DNA of 64,000 bases, from NCBI RefSeq assembly GCF_011762045.1, contig NZ_JAASQS010000002.1, positions 496,001-560,000 of the forward strand. The letters are read 5' to 3'. Below the pieces are notes generated by a model that saw only the letters and a program-made list of their open reading frames with translations, did no database searches and was not told where the DNA came from. The position numbers and the translations under genes are program-made. This stretch comes from Rhizomicrobium electricum (GTDB lineage: Bacteria > Pseudomonadota > Alphaproteobacteria > Micropepsales > Micropepsaceae). Position 1 is the first letter of the stretch, and every line of letters starts with the position of its first letter. Shown here one piece after another: positions 8,181 to 18,142 of the stretch.

Positions 8181-9119
8181 ATGAAGGCACCCGAAGCCCT
8201 TTCCCTCGGCAAGAAGATCCGGTTTCTCGGCGAGGCCGCGCCGTTTTTCGTCTTCATGGCGCTGTTTCGGGCGCTCGGCATCGATGTCGCCTCCGCGGTG
8301 GGCGGGTTTCTCGGGCGGCATATCTATTCGCGTCTGCCCGCCGGCCATGTCGCGCGGCAGAATCTGAAACAGGCCTATCCCGATAAATCGCCGGAAGAGA
8401 TCGACGCGATCGTGCTCAAGGTCTGCGAGAATCTCGGCCGCGTGGTCGGCGAGTATCCGCACCTCGACAAATTGAGCGTCGGCCCCGGCGGGCGCATCGA
8501 AGTCGAGGGCGCCGAGCACGGCTACGATGCCGTTGCGCGCAACAAAGGCGTGATGCTCATCTCCGGCCATTTCGCCAACTGGGAAGTGCTGGTGCTGACC
8601 GGCAACAAGCTGGGTTACGAAGGCGGCTTCGTCTATCGCCCGCCGAACAATCCGTACGTCGCGAACTGGATCAGCCGTCAGCGCGGCAAGCTCGGCCCCA
8701 CCGAACAGATCACCAAAGGCGCAAAAGGCACGCGGCGCATCTTCACGCTGCTCCGGCGCGGCAAATGCATCTACATGCTGGTCGACCAGAAGACCTACGA
8801 AGGCGTGGGTGTGCCCTATTTCGGACGCGAGGCGCTGACTACGCCGGCACCGGCTTCGCTGGCATTGAAATTGGGATCGGCGCTCGTGCCGGTCGCGTGC
8901 CGCCGCACCGAAGGCGCGCATTTCAAAGTGACGATCTACCCCGCCCTCGAAATCGCCCAGCAGAGCGACGGCGATGCCGATGTCGAAGCACTCACGGCCG
9001 AGATCACCGCACGCGTCGAAGCGATGGTGCGCGAAGATCCCACGCAATGGCTGTGGACCCATCGCCGCTGGACCACGCCGCGCGATATCGAAAAGATGAA
9101 GAAAATGGGGCTGGCCTAA
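8181..9119 (+). CDS. Lipid A lauroyl/myristoyl acyltransferase (LpxL/HtrB family)
   Basis: A 312-residue member of the lysophospholipid/lipid A acyltransferase family that transfers a secondary acyl chain to Kdo-lipid A. An N-terminal hydrophobic anchor (PFFVFMALFRALGIDVASAV) precedes the catalytic SGHFANWEVL (H-x4-E motif near 129-134) and the later VYRPPNNPYV and MLVDQKTYEGVGVPYFG blocks. It closes the Kdo/lipid A operon 11 bases after lpxK. The specific acyl chain is unknown. The end overlaps the convergent M23 peptidase gene by four bases. Confidence 0.9.
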   Translation: MKAPEALSLGKKIRFLGEAAPFFVFMALFRALGIDVASAVGGFLGRHIYSRLPAGHVARQNLKQAYPDKSPEEIDAIVLKVCENLGRVVGEYPHLDKLSVGPGGRIEVEGAEHGYDAVARNKGVMLISGHFANWEVLVLTGNKLGYEGGFVYRPPNNPYVANWISRQRGKLGPTEQITKGAKGTRRIFTLLRRGKCIYMLVDQKTYEGVGVPYFGREALTTPAPASLALKLGSALVPVACRRTEGAHFKVTIYPALEIAQQSDGDADVEALTAEITARVEAMVREDPTQWLWTHRRWTTPRDIEKMKKMGLA

Positions 9120-9967
9120 GCGGTCGGCGGCTCCGGCATCTTCGTCGCGCGCGAGGGATCGAGTTTCATCTGGAACCAGTTGAGGCCCCAATGACAGTGC
9201 GGCCCCGTCGCGCGGCCGGTCATGCCGATATGGCCGATCACGTCACCCTGCTGGACCGCATCGCCCGCTTTCACAAACCGCGCACTTTGATGCAGGTAGC
9301 AGGTGTTCACGCCGTGGCCGTGATCGATCAGGGTAAAGCCGCCTTCGAGATGATAATCGTCGGCGATCATAACGATCCCGTCCGCGGCGGCATGGATCGG
9401 CGTGCCTTCGGGCGCGGCGACGTCGACGGCCAGATGCGGCGCCATCGGCTTGCCGTTCAGGATACGCTGGCTGCCGTAGACCCCGCTCAGCCGTCCGGCA
9501 CAGGGCCATTCCAGCGGTTCGAAAAATCCGACGCCTTCGGTGTCGGCCTGACGCGCCGTCCAGATCGCCTCGCGCTCGCGCTTCATGCGTTCGAGAACTT
9601 CCGGCGGCGGCTCGACGTATTCCTGCGGCAGGCCGGTGATCGACTGAATGTCGTACTGCCGCTTCAACGGCTGAACGACGTCTTCGTAGTCCGGCGCATC
9701 GGCGAATGCGGCATGCACGCGGATCGGCTTTTCGCCATCCCATGGAAGTCCGAATACGAACAAGCCTTGCGAGGTGACGTGCACCGGCTGGCCGTCGATT
9801 TCGACCGGGATGCCCGGCGCGACCTTGCCGATGAGAAGGCCGCCTTGCTCGTACGAACCGCGCAGCGAAATCCGCGGGTCCTCATCCTTGCGCAAAACAT
9901 CCGCCGACGCTTTCGGCAGCAGCACGAACGCCGCCCCGGTCGCCAGCAGAGCGCGGCGCGCTATCAT
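9116..9967 (-). CDS. M23-family (LytM-like) metallopeptidase, exported
   Basis: About 283 residues from the ATG at 9967. N-terminus MIARRALLATGAAFVLLPKASA is a signal peptide. The C-terminal half is an M23 peptidase domain: HLAVDVAAPEGTPIHAAADG (HxxxD zinc ligands) and GPHCHWGLNW (HxH). Such proteins cleave peptidoglycan cross-links or act on division and envelope remodelling. An N-terminal beta-rich region with VEIDGQPVHVTSQGLFVFGL precedes a short coiled segment. The start overlaps the end of the upstream DUF2093 gene by four bases, so the two are probably one unit behind xseA. Confidence 0.87.
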   Translation of the reverse strand: MIARRALLATGAAFVLLPKASADVLRKDEDPRISLRGSYEQGGLLIGKVAPGIPVEIDGQPVHVTSQGLFVFGLPWDGEKPIRVHAAFADAPDYEDVVQPLKRQYDIQSITGLPQEYVEPPPEVLERMKREREAIWTARQADTEGVGFFEPLEWPCAGRLSGVYGSQRILNGKPMAPHLAVDVAAPEGTPIHAAADGIVMIADDYHLEGGFTLIDHGHGVNTCYLHQSARFVKAGDAVQQGDVIGHIGMTGRATGPHCHWGLNWFQMKLDPSRATKMPEPPTA

Positions 9968-10191
9968 TTCGGCGTCTTTCCGGTCTCCTGGAACCGCTTC
10001 AGCGCGATATCGGCCGTGGCATAGGCTTCCTGCAGATCGACGTTCCAATAGCGCAGCGCCTCGAGCGGGATGTGCACGCCGCTCACCGCACAGACGACGA
10101 ACGTTCCCGGCCGGATCACCCGGTATTCGCCATCAAGGTATTCGAGTTCGGCTTGGCCTTCGGGATTGAGGTCCCGTTCCATCTTGTTCAT
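9964..10191 (-). CDS. DUF2093 family small protein
   Basis: A 75-residue protein (MNKMERDLNPEGQAELEYLD; then PGTFVVCAVSGVHIPLEAL and YWNVDLQEAYAT) matching the DUF2093 family common in alphaproteobacteria. The ATG at 10191 has AAAGGG about eight bases upstream; a GTG at 10200 is the alternative. It lies between xseA (upstream) and the M23 peptidase (four-base overlap), a frequent arrangement. No biochemical function is established. Confidence 0.75.
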   Translation of the reverse strand: MNKMERDLNPEGQAELEYLDGEYRVIRPGTFVVCAVSGVHIPLEALRYWNVDLQEAYATADIALKRFQETGKTPK

Positions 10192-10242
10192 GCACGTCAC
10201 CCTTTCGGGAATCTATTTAGGCGAGGCTTTGGCCATACGCCA

Positions 10243-11658
10243 TCAAAACAAATCACCTTGGTTGCCTTGGGCCTTTTTGGGCGCGGGCCGCGGCTTGGCA
10301 GGCTTGGGCGGAGCGGCATTCTCCCCGGCCACCACCGGCACGGCGCCGTCGGCGAAGGTCAGGGTCATGCTTTCGCCGGTCGCGATTGCCGCCGCCGCCC
10401 GCTTCACCCGGCCGTCGTCGCCGCGCACCAGAGCGAATCCGCGGGCCAGCACCGCCCGGTAGCTGACGCTGTCGAGCACCCGGACAAGACCTTGCAGGCG
10501 GCGTCCGGCCTCACTGAGGCGGGTCCGATGGCAGCGATCGAGACGCATTTCCAAAGCCTTCGCCCGCTCCGCCCCCTGGGCGATCCGGTTGCGCAAGCCC
10601 GCCGGACGCAGCAGCGCCGAGGCCTCGACAAAGGCGCGGGTATGCACCTCCAGGTTGCGGCGAAGCGCATTGGTCAGCCGCTCGGCAGCCGAATCGAAGC
10701 GCTGGCGGGGGGCCGCGAAAAGCTGGTCGGCCCGCGGCAGCACCCTGGCGAGGTGCCGCAAGGTCTCCCGCCGCCGGTCCATCTGCACCGAGGAACAGCG
10801 CACCAGCCGCCGCTCCAGGTCCATGGTCTGGGACAGAAGCTCGGACCGCACCGGCACCGCCATCTCGGCCGCCGCCGTCGGGGTCGGGGCGCGGACATCG
10901 GAGACAAAGTCGATCAGGGTCGTGTCGGTCTCGTGCCCCACCGCCGAAATCAGCGGGATCGGGCATTCGGCCACAGCGCGGACCACATCCTCTTCGTTGA
11001 AGGCCATCAGGTCTTCGATCGAGCCGCCGCCGCGCGCCACGATCAGCACATCGGGGCGCGGCAGACCGTCCCGCGGAAAGGCCGAAAAACCACGGATGGC
11101 AGCCGCAATCTCGCCCGCCGCCCGGTCGCCCTGCACCGCCACCGGCCACAACAGAACCCGCCGCGGGAAGCGGTCGGAAAGGCGGTGCATGATGTCCCGG
11201 ATCACCGCCCCGGTCGGCGACGTCACCACGCCGATCACCTCGGGCAGGAACGGCAGCTTCTTCTTGCGGGTGGGGTCAAACAGACCCTCGGCCGCGAGGC
11301 GCTTCTTGCGCTCCTCCAGCATGGCCATGAGGGCGCCGAGACCGGCCAGTTCCACCTGCTCGACGATCAACTGGTAGCGCGACGACCCGCCGTAGGTGGA
11401 CACCCGACCGGTGCAGACGACCTCCAGCCCGGCCTGCGGTTTGACCTTCAGAGCCCGGACCGCGCCCTTCCAGATCACGGCGTTGATGACGCATTTCTCG
11501 TCCTTGAGGTCGAAATAGACGTGGCCCGAGGAATGAAATTTCAAGCCGCTGATTTCGCCCCGCACCCGCACGAAGGGGAACGCGTCCTCGACGGTTCGTT
11601 TAAGGGCGGCGGAAATCTCGGAAACGCTGAATTCGGGCAGATTCGTTCGGTCGGACAT
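10243..11658 (-). CDS. xseA: Exodeoxyribonuclease VII large subunit
   Basis: A 471-residue protein. An N-terminal OB-fold ([37 protein letters not shown]) is followed by the catalytic domain ([59 protein letters not shown]), then a long helical C-terminus. With XseB it makes the single-strand exonuclease VII; xseB lies in the window at 47365-47613. A C-terminal tail of Pro, Lys and Ala ends QGNQGDLF. It is divergent from purD, 80 bases apart. Confidence 0.95.
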   Translation of the reverse strand: MSDRTNLPEFSVSEISAALKRTVEDAFPFVRVRGEISGLKFHSSGHVYFDLKDEKCVINAVIWKGAVRALKVKPQAGLEVVCTGRVSTYGGSSRYQLIVEQVELAGLGALMAMLEERKKRLAAEGLFDPTRKKKLPFLPEVIGVVTSPTGAVIRDIMHRLSDRFPRRVLLWPVAVQGDRAAGEIAAAIRGFSAFPRDGLPRPDVLIVARGGGSIEDLMAFNEEDVVRAVAECPIPLISAVGHETDTTLIDFVSDVRAPTPTAAAEMAVPVRSELLSQTMDLERRLVRCSSVQMDRRRETLRHLARVLPRADQLFAAPRQRFDSAAERLTNALRRNLEVHTRAFVEASALLRPAGLRNRIAQGAERAKALEMRLDRCHRTRLSEAGRRLQGLVRVLDSVSYRAVLARGFALVRGDDGRVKRAAAAIATGESMTLTFADGAVPVVAGENAAPPKPAKPRPAPKKAQGNQGDLF

Positions 11659-11738
11659 GATCCACAGATGATACAGGATGCGCGCTTGAATCCAGGGGTT
11701 TCTTGGGGAACGGTCCCCCGAGATTGAGGGAGCTTCCC

Positions 11739-13013
11739 ATGAACGTCCTGGTCATCGGTTCGGGCGGGCGCGAACACGCGCTTTGCTGGTCTCTGGCGAA
11801 GAGCCCCTTGTGCGACAAGCTCTACTGCGCCCCCGGCAATCCGGGCATCGGGACGCTCGCCGAGTGCGTGCCGCTGACGCCAAGCAAGCAGGATGAACTG
11901 GTGGCCTTCGCCAAGGAAAAGGGCATCGGATTCGTGATGATCGGGCCGGAGGTGCCGCTGATCGACGGCCTCGCCGACCGCTTCCAGGCCGCCGGCATCA
12001 AGGCACTCGGCCCCAGCGCCAAGGGCGCGATCCTCGAAGGCTCCAAGGGGTTTGTGAAGGATCTCTGCCGCGATTTCGATATCCCGACCGCCGCCTATCA
12101 GCGCTTCACGGACGCCTCCGCCGCCAAGGCCTTTGCAGGCACGTTGGGTTTGCCGGTCGTCATCAAGGCGGACGGCGTGGCCGCCGGTAAAGGCGTCATC
12201 ATCGCCGAGACGCGCGAAGCTGCCGACACCGCCATCGACGAGATCCTCGGCGGTGCTTTCGGTGCCGCGGGCAGCGAACTCGTGGTCGAAGAATATCTCG
12301 ACGGCGAGGAGGCCAGTTTCTTCGCCCTCACCGATGGCGAACATGTGCTGCCGCTGATCGGCGCGCAGGACCACAAACGCGCCTTCGACGGCGACAAGGG
12401 CCTGAACACCGGCGGCATGGGCGCCTACTCGCCTGCGCCGGTGCTGACGACGGACGTGGTCGAGAAGACCATCGAACGCATCCTGAAGCCGACCGTGCGC
12501 GCCATGAAGCAACGCGGCCGGAGCTATGTCGGCGTTCTCTTTGCCGGGCTGATGGTCAAGAACGGCGAACCCAAGCTGATCGAATTCAACTGCCGCTTCG
12601 GCGATCCCGAAACCCAGGTGATCCTGCCGCGACTGAAGTCGGACCTGCTGACCGTCCTTCTGGCGGCGTGCGACGGTACGCTCGATCGGATCGGCCTCGA
12701 TTGGCACGACGATGTGGCGCTGACCGTGGTGATGGCGACCAAGGGCTATCCCGGCGATTACCCCAAGGGCTCCGAAATCCGCGGCCTCGACGCAGCGGCG
12801 AAACTGCCGGGCATCACCGTCTTCCATGCCGGCACGGCCCTGAAAGACGGCAAGCTCGTCGCCAGCGGTGGCCGCGTGCTCAACATCACCGCGACCGGCA
12901 AGACGGTGCGGGAAGCGCGCGAGCGCGCTTACGCCGCCGTCGATCTGATCGATTGGCCCGAAGGCTTCTGCCGTCGCGATATCGCCTGGCGGGCGCTGGC
13001 GCGGGAGGGCTGA
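11739..13013 (+). CDS. purD: Phosphoribosylamine--glycine ligase
   Basis: A 424-residue ATP-grasp enzyme for the second step of purine synthesis. The start [20 protein letters not shown] is canonical and has a GAGGGA ribosome site. Further family blocks are [70 protein letters not shown] and [18 protein letters not shown]. Full length. It is followed by an extragenic palindrome (13019-13062) and the convergent FKBP gene. Confidence 0.96.
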   Translation: MNVLVIGSGGREHALCWSLAKSPLCDKLYCAPGNPGIGTLAECVPLTPSKQDELVAFAKEKGIGFVMIGPEVPLIDGLADRFQAAGIKALGPSAKGAILEGSKGFVKDLCRDFDIPTAAYQRFTDASAAKAFAGTLGLPVVIKADGVAAGKGVIIAETREAADTAIDEILGGAFGAAGSELVVEEYLDGEEASFFALTDGEHVLPLIGAQDHKRAFDGDKGLNTGGMGAYSPAPVLTTDVVEKTIERILKPTVRAMKQRGRSYVGVLFAGLMVKNGEPKLIEFNCRFGDPETQVILPRLKSDLLTVLLAACDGTLDRIGLDWHDDVALTVVMATKGYPGDYPKGSEIRGLDAAAKLPGITVFHAGTALKDGKLVASGGRVLNITATGKTVREARERAYAAVDLIDWPEGFCRRDIAWRALAREG

Positions 13014-13018
13014 CTGGA

Positions 13019-13062
13019 GCGCTTTCAGGAAAAGTGGAAACCGGTTTTCCGTCCGAAAGCGC
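13019..13062. repeat. Extragenic palindromic element, copy 1
   Basis: GCGCTTTC at 13019-13026 pairs with GAAAGCGC at 13055-13062; inside are GGAAAAGTGGAAACC and GGTTTTCC, giving a second internal pairing. This is the GAAAAGTGG-AACCGGTTTTC type of intergenic palindrome common in alphaproteobacterial genomes. A degenerate second copy is at 39453-39490. It may also serve as the transcription end between purD and the convergent FKBP gene. Confidence 0.75.
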
Positions 13063-13077
13063 GACCAATCAAAAAGC

Positions 13078-13575
13078 TCACCCTCCCAGCCCTTCGCACT
13101 TCGGGATGACCTTCAGGAGTTCGAGTTCGAACACCAGCGTCTGGTTCGCTGGGATCACGCCGTCGCCGGCGCCGTCCTTGCCGTAGGCGAGACCCGACGG
13201 AATGACGAGACGCCACTTGTCGCCGGCGTGCATCATCTGCAGCGCTTCCACCCATCCGGGGATCAGACGCCCTGCCGGAAATGTCGCGGGCTGGCCGGGC
13301 TCGGTCTGATCGAAGACTTTGCCGCTGATCAGGCTGCCTTTGTAGTTAACGACCACACAATCGCGCCGCTCGGGCTGCGGGCCGTCGCCCTTCTTCAGCA
13401 CCTCGTACTGGATGCCCGGCACCGAAACCACACCGGATTTCTTGGCGTTATCCTTGAGATAGGCCGCATTGGCTGCTTCGGACAACGGATCGGCCGTCGC
13501 CGCCTTGGACTTGTTACCGCATGCTCCAACCACCAAAACCATTGCAGCAGCCATCACGAGTGTCGTCAGGCGCAT
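13078..13575 (-). CDS. FKBP-type peptidyl-prolyl isomerase, lipoprotein
   Basis: A 165-residue protein. The N-terminus MRLTTLVMAAAMVLVVGAC is a lipoprotein signal with Cys19, so it is probably membrane-anchored on the periplasmic side. The FKBP core is seen in VVVNYKGSLISGKVFDQT, LIPGWVEALQMMHAGDKWRL, IPSGLAYGKDGAGDGVIPAN and LVFELELLKV. It would catalyse cis-trans proline isomerisation in envelope proteins. It is close to, but not obviously in an operon with, purD (convergent). Confidence 0.9.
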   Translation of the reverse strand: MRLTTLVMAAAMVLVVGACGNKSKAATADPLSEAANAAYLKDNAKKSGVVSVPGIQYEVLKKGDGPQPERRDCVVVNYKGSLISGKVFDQTEPGQPATFPAGRLIPGWVEALQMMHAGDKWRLVIPSGLAYGKDGAGDGVIPANQTLVFELELLKVIPKCEGLGG

Positions 13576-13753
13576 CGAAAACCCTTTCCCTTAACCGTCG
13601 CGTTTATACACACCGGCAGCGGCGTATCCACCTCTCGTTATGACCGGTTAAGGCCATATTAAGCACGCCGTAATGCCGGACAGAAATCCTTGATTAACAT
13701 GCGTTCTGTAACGTTATCGAGGGGCAGAAACAATTGCTCTTGCGAGGATTACG

Positions 13754-14902
13754 ATGACGTCCGCAGCCGGAGACGAAAGCCGCGATAACGCGCTCTACGC
13801 TTATCGCTTGTTGGCGGAAGAGTCGTCGGACATCGTTGTCGTGCGCGAGCCGGGCGGCCCCGTCTACTTCGCCTCCGCTGCACTGGAAAAAATCCTGGGG
13901 CGGACGACCAACGATGTCGCCTTCACCCACTTCCTCGATCTCGTCCATCCCGAAGATATCGACAGAGCATACGCGATCTATGCCGTACCTCTGCCGGGCA
14001 AGACCTTGACGCAGACGTTCCGCGTCCGCCACATCGACGGCCACTACGTCTGGCTGGAGTCGACGATCCGCGGCGTCTACGAGTCCAGGACCGGACAGCT
14101 GCTCAAGATTCTCAGCATTTCGCGCGACGTCACCGAACGCATCGAACACGAACTCGAAATCAAGGCCGCGCGTGAACGCGCCGAAGCCGCCAGCAAAGCC
14201 AAATCGCGGTTTCTCGCCAATATGAGCCACGAGTTGCGGACGCCGCTCAACGCCGTGATCGGATTCACCGACATGATGCGCCAGCGCACTTTCGGTCCCC
14301 TCGGCAATGAGAAATACGAGGAATACGCGACGCTGATCTACGATTCCGGTCAGCTTCTGCTCGACCTCATCTCGGACATGCTCGACATGGCCAAGATCGA
14401 AGCCGGAAAGCTGGAATTGAATCTCGAGACCGTCGATTTCACTGGCACCGTCGAAGACAGCGTGCGCATGCTGCGCGACCGCGCCGAACAGGCCGGGCTC
14501 GAGCTCAGCGTGTCGATCCCGCAGGAACCGCTGTTCGTCACCGCCGACCGGCGCGCCATCAAGCAGATCATGCTCAACCTGCTGTCGAACGCCATCAAGT
14601 TCACGCCGGCGGGCGGCAGCGTCGGCGTCAGCCTGACACAGCGCGACGGCTCTGCCACCATCACCGTCAGCGACACCGGCATCGGCATTCCCGCCGAATA
14701 CCTCGACCGCCTCGGCATGCCGTTCGAACACGTCGACAGCGACCCGATGATCGCCAAGAACGGCGCCGGCCTCGGGCTCGCGCTGGTGCGGGCGCTGACC
14801 GAAAAGCACGGCGGCGTCCTGACGATCCAGAGCGAAGAAGGCGTCGGCACCGAAGTCCGGGTCGCATTCCCGGCGCATGCCGGCTCGCGGGCTGCGGCCT
14901 GA
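13754..14902 (+). CDS. PAS-domain sensor histidine kinase, cytoplasmic
   Basis: 382 residues, no membrane segment seen. Residues about 15-130 form a PAS domain (YRLLAEESSDIVVVREPGG, TQTFRVRHIDGHYVWLESTI). The dimerisation domain carries FLANMSHELRTPLNAVIGF with the phospho-acceptor His159. The ATPase domain shows QIMLNLLSNAIKFTPAGG (N box), VSDTGIGIP (G1) and NGAGLGLALVRAL (G2). No receiver or response regulator gene is adjacent, so it is an orphan kinase. Closely resembles the PdhS/DivL-like PAS kinases of alphaproteobacteria in style, but I would not assign one. A GAGG ribosome site lies ten bases upstream of ATG. Confidence 0.9.
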   Translation: MTSAAGDESRDNALYAYRLLAEESSDIVVVREPGGPVYFASAALEKILGRTTNDVAFTHFLDLVHPEDIDRAYAIYAVPLPGKTLTQTFRVRHIDGHYVWLESTIRGVYESRTGQLLKILSISRDVTERIEHELEIKAARERAEAASKAKSRFLANMSHELRTPLNAVIGFTDMMRQRTFGPLGNEKYEEYATLIYDSGQLLLDLISDMLDMAKIEAGKLELNLETVDFTGTVEDSVRMLRDRAEQAGLELSVSIPQEPLFVTADRRAIKQIMLNLLSNAIKFTPAGGSVGVSLTQRDGSATITVSDTGIGIPAEYLDRLGMPFEHVDSDPMIAKNGAGLGLALVRALTEKHGGVLTIQSEEGVGTEVRVAFPAHAGSRAAA

Positions 14903-15039
14903 TTTTCGCTCGATCGCGCGACTGCGCTCCTGATTCTTTGGCTTAGTCGCGCACCCGGACGGAAAACCGCTGCACGCATTTCTGGCTGCGCCCCCAGGCC
15001 CATTTGACAGCGGCGCTCCGGCGCGGCAAGCAGGAGCCC

Positions 15040-15663
15040 ATGGTTCTGTTGTGGTCTGGGCTGTTCTTCCTCGTTCTGGGCGTGGCATGCGTGGCGATCG
15101 ACCGCCGCGCGGTGCATGTTTTCTATGATCGCGTGCCGCTCGGCCTTCACAAATTCCTCAATGCCACCACGCATCTGGCCAAGGCCGCGCACTGGCTGGC
15201 GCTCGCGGTCGTCGCTTATCTGGTGAGCTGGGGCTTGCTCGCGACCGGTTCGACCGGGCCAATGGTGAAGCTAATCTTCCAGTGCGCGCTGGCTTTCATC
15301 CTGGCCCTCGGCGCCGGCAGCGCGGTGATCCACACCATCAAGCTACTGCTCAGCCGGCGGCGGCCGCGCGACGAGCTGGAGATGAATCTCTATGGCTTCA
15401 TTCCGTTCGGCTTCGACTTGAAGCGCAATTCGTTTCCGTCCGGCCACTCGCTGACCATCTTCTGCGTCGCGGTGATCGCAGCCTGCGTCTGGCCGCTCGG
15501 CGCGCCGGTGTGGTTTGCGATTGCGCTGTGGCTGAGCCTGACCCGTGCGCTCCTCACCGCCCATTTCCTGAGCGACGTTTTCGTCGGCGCCGGCATCGGC
15601 TTGATCGCGTCGCGCGAGGTGCTGGTCAACTGGTTCCCCAGCCTCGCGCGCGGATGGTTCTAG
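15040..15663 (+). CDS. PAP2-family membrane phosphatase
   Basis: About 207 residues from the ATG at 15040, which has AGGAG just upstream; a TTG at 15004 in the same frame is the alternative. Several membrane segments are seen (LLWSGLFFLVLGVACVAI; HWLALAVVAYLVSWGLLA; CALAFILALGAGSAVI). The phosphatase signature is present: KLLLSRRRPRD (KX6RP), PSGHS and the third block SLTRALLTAHFLSDVFVGA (SRxxxxxHxxxD-like, with T in place of S). Substrates in this family are lipid phosphates such as undecaprenyl pyrophosphate or phosphatidate. Confidence 0.85.
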   Translation: MVLLWSGLFFLVLGVACVAIDRRAVHVFYDRVPLGLHKFLNATTHLAKAAHWLALAVVAYLVSWGLLATGSTGPMVKLIFQCALAFILALGAGSAVIHTIKLLLSRRRPRDELEMNLYGFIPFGFDLKRNSFPSGHSLTIFCVAVIAACVWPLGAPVWFAIALWLSLTRALLTAHFLSDVFVGAGIGLIASREVLVNWFPSLARGWF

Positions 15664-16326
15664 TCACTTCTGCAAAATCGCCTTGGCCGCTTCGACGCTT
15701 TGCTTGTCGTCGTGGACGCGGGGCGGAACGTTGATGCCGCGCTGCGCCGCCGGACGGGCCGCGATCTGGTCGATCCAGCGCTTCAGATTGTCGAGACCGT
15801 CAACGTTGATGCCGCCCCAGGCGTGCGAGCGCGCCCAGCACCAGTTGGCGATATCGGCGATCGAATAATCGCCCGCCAGGTATTCGTGATCATTGAGCCT
15901 TGTGTCGAGCACCGTCAGCAGGCGGCGGGATTCGTTCTGATAGCGGTCGATGCCGGGCTGATAGACCTCATGCCAATAGCGGAAGAAGGCATTCGCCTGC
16001 CCCATCATCGGCCCCAGCCCGCCCATCTGGAACATCAGCCACTGGATGACCTCGGAGCGGCCCTTGGGGTCGGAGGGCATCAGCTTGCCGGTCTTCTCGG
16101 CAAGATAGATCAGGATGGCGCCGGATTCGAACACCGCGAAATTATCGTTGTCGCGGTCGACGATGGCCGGGATGCGGCCGTTGGGATTGATGGCCAGGAA
16201 CCAGTCCTGCTTTTGTTCCTTGGCGGCGAGATCGAGGCGGCGAACCTCGTACGGCAAGCCCACCTCTTCGAGCATCACGGAAGCTTTGAAGCCGTTGGGT
16301 GTCGCTGCGGTATAGAGATCGATCAT
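15664..16326 (-). CDS. Glutathione S-transferase family protein, YfcG/GstB-like
   Basis: A 220-residue protein from ATG 16326 ([20 protein letters not shown]). The thioredoxin-like N-domain has [20 protein letters not shown] and the helical C-domain [20 protein letters not shown]. It resembles E. coli YfcG/YghU-type nu-class enzymes with glutathione-dependent disulfide reductase activity more than classical conjugating GSTs. The frame is open further upstream, but that region is the tail of tadA on the same strand. The neighbouring tadA end is 54 bases upstream. Confidence 0.87.
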   Translation of the reverse strand: MIDLYTAATPNGFKASVMLEEVGLPYEVRRLDLAAKEQKQDWFLAINPNGRIPAIVDRDNDNFAVFESGAILIYLAEKTGKLMPSDPKGRSEVIQWLMFQMGGLGPMMGQANAFFRYWHEVYQPGIDRYQNESRRLLTVLDTRLNDHEYLAGDYSIADIANWCWARSHAWGGINVDGLDNLKRWIDQIAARPAAQRGINVPPRVHDDKQSVEAAKAILQK

Positions 16327-16379
16327 GATCGTCCTTGCGGTGATGTCGGCTGGATACATGGGAACGCGCAGGCGGCCGA

Positions 16380-16832
16380 TCAAGTGCGGCGGGCGCGGAA
16401 AAAATCCTTGAGCACCTGCCCGGCGGCCTCGGCATCGCCGGCGCGGGCGATTTCGGGGTGGTGGTGGCAGGTCGGCAGTTCGAAGAAGCGCGGACCGTGA
16501 ATGACCGCGCCGCCTTTCGGGTCTTCCGCTGCGAACACCACGCGGGCGACGCGGGCCATGGCGATGGCGCCGACGCACATGGCGCACGGCTCGAGCGAGA
16601 CATAGAGCGTCGTGCCGGTCAGCCGCTCGTTGCCGAGTTTCGCCGCGGCGGCGCGGATGACCTCCATCTCGGCGTGGGCCGTGGGATCCTTCTTTTCGAC
16701 GATCCGGTTCCCGCTCCGCGCGAGCACCTCGCCGTCCGCCGACACCAGCACCGCCCCGACCGGCACTTCCCCGCGCGCGGCTGCCTCCTGGGCTTCCGCT
16801 AGCGCCAGTGCTATGGCTTGTTCGTCATCCAT
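16380..16832 (-). CDS. tadA: tRNA-specific adenosine deaminase
   Basis: A 150-residue CDA-fold deaminase. Zinc site: [12 protein letters not shown] (HAE) and [17 protein letters not shown] (PCxxC), with the [13 protein letters not shown] block that is typical of TadA. It converts A34 to inosine in tRNA-Arg(ACG). Divergent from the pseudouridine synthase with only a few bases between starts, so promoters must overlap the coding ends or lie inside. Confidence 0.9.
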   Translation of the reverse strand: MDDEQAIALALAEAQEAAARGEVPVGAVLVSADGEVLARSGNRIVEKKDPTAHAEMEVIRAAAAKLGNERLTGTTLYVSLEPCAMCVGAIAMARVARVVFAAEDPKGGAVIHGPRFFELPTCHHHPEIARAGDAEAAGQVLKDFFRARRT

Positions 16833-16846
16833 GGCAGATTCCCTTC

Positions 16847-17740
16847 GTGGCCGATCCTAAACCCAAGACCAGCGGCAAACGCAAATCCCCACCCAAAACG
16901 GGCTGGAGCCCGCATACCGGCTCGATCGACATCGACGACGGCTGGGAAAAGCCGCGCGTCCGCAAAGCCGATAAGGCCGACGACGACACGGCCGACAAAT
17001 CCGAGGGCGAGCGCATTGCCAAGGTAATCGCGCGCGCCGGCGTCTGTTCGCGTCGCGATGCGGAGAAGAAGATCGCGGAAAACCGCGTGACTCTGGACGG
17101 CAAGATCGTCACCACGCCGGCCACCAAGGTCAATCCCGGACAGGTCGTGACCGTCGACGGCACACAGGTCGGCGATCCCGCCCCGGCGCGGCTGTGGCGC
17201 TATCACAAGCCTGCGGGCCTCGTGACCACCCATCGCGATCCCGAAGGCCGTCCTACGGTGTTCGCCAATCTGCCGAAGACGCTGCCGCGAGTGGTGTCGA
17301 TCGGGCGACTGGACTGCAATTCCGAAGGCCTGCTTTTGCTCACCAACGACGGTGAAATCGCGCGGCGTCTCGAAATGCCTTCGGGCGGCTGGACGCGTGT
17401 CTATCGCGCCCGCTTGTTCGGCAAGGTGACGCAAGCCGATCTCGACAAACTCGCCGAAGGCGTAACCATCGGAACCGTGAAATACGGGCCCGTGGTCGCC
17501 GATCTCGAACGCACCAAAGGCGTTTATTCCTGGGCGACCGTGACGCTGAAGGAAGGCAAGAACCGCGAAGTGAAGCGGTTGATGGAAAGCCTCGGGCTCA
17601 AGGTCGCGCGCCTCATCCGCGTGCAGTTCGGGCCGTTCCATCTCGGCCAACTCGAAGAAGGCGCCGTCGAGGAAATCCCCGCCAAACAGTGGCGCGAGCA
17701 ACTTGGCATCGGCCGCAAGAAGCGCCCGAGAGAAGACTGA
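16847..17740 (+). CDS. rRNA pseudouridine synthase, RsuA/RluB family
   Basis: About 297 residues from a GTG at 16847 (MADPKPKTSGKRKSPP). A basic, disordered N-terminus leads to an S4 domain (RIAKVIARAGVCSRRDAEKK) and a pseudouridine synthase domain with the catalytic loop IGRLDCNSEGLLLLTNDG, whose Asp is the nucleophile, and the C-terminal VTLKEGKNREVKRLMESLGL. RluB modifies U2605 of 23S rRNA; RluE/RluF/RsuA are the other possibilities. The start is uncertain: an earlier in-frame codon at 16808 would overlap tadA. Confidence 0.88.
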   Translation: MADPKPKTSGKRKSPPKTGWSPHTGSIDIDDGWEKPRVRKADKADDDTADKSEGERIAKVIARAGVCSRRDAEKKIAENRVTLDGKIVTTPATKVNPGQVVTVDGTQVGDPAPARLWRYHKPAGLVTTHRDPEGRPTVFANLPKTLPRVVSIGRLDCNSEGLLLLTNDGEIARRLEMPSGGWTRVYRARLFGKVTQADLDKLAEGVTIGTVKYGPVVADLERTKGVYSWATVTLKEGKNREVKRLMESLGLKVARLIRVQFGPFHLGQLEEGAVEEIPAKQWREQLGIGRKKRPRED

Positions 17741-17854
17741 AAACGACAACTTTGTGACACGACCGCGGCGATTTGCGGACGCATGGCTACAGCCTTGCGC
17801 CCCGGCGGCGAAGTGGTATGAGCAGGCCGCAAAGAACAAGAAACGAGGCCTGAC

Positions 17855-18067
17855 ATGAAGAAGTACCAGAAGCCCCAGGCCTATGCCGCGGAAACCAAAG
17901 ATCAGCGCTTTGCCGGTACGTTCGAAGTGCTGGTGCCGGTGCCGGACCGCATCAAGCCGCACAAACTGGCGGGCCAGTTCCCTACCAAGCAGGCCGCCGA
18001 AGGCTGGATCCACTCCGACGAAGGCCAGGACGCCATCGCCCAGTTGTTCGAGAACGCGAAGCGGTAA
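17855..18067 (+). CDS. Small conserved-looking protein of unknown function
   Basis: 70 residues: MKKYQKPQAYAAETKDQRFA, then VLVPVPDRIKPHKLAGQFPT and a helical tail ending FENAKR. GAGG six bases before ATG supports translation, and codon use matches the neighbours. No family recognised. No signal peptide or membrane segment. Confidence 0.55.
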   Translation: MKKYQKPQAYAAETKDQRFAGTFEVLVPVPDRIKPHKLAGQFPTKQAAEGWIHSDEGQDAIAQLFENAKR

Positions 18068-18142
18068 ACGGACACCACAAGGGAACGTCCCGAGAACAAA
18101 CGCCGCGGCGGCACATCGCGAAATATCTGTAATACTCGCGAC

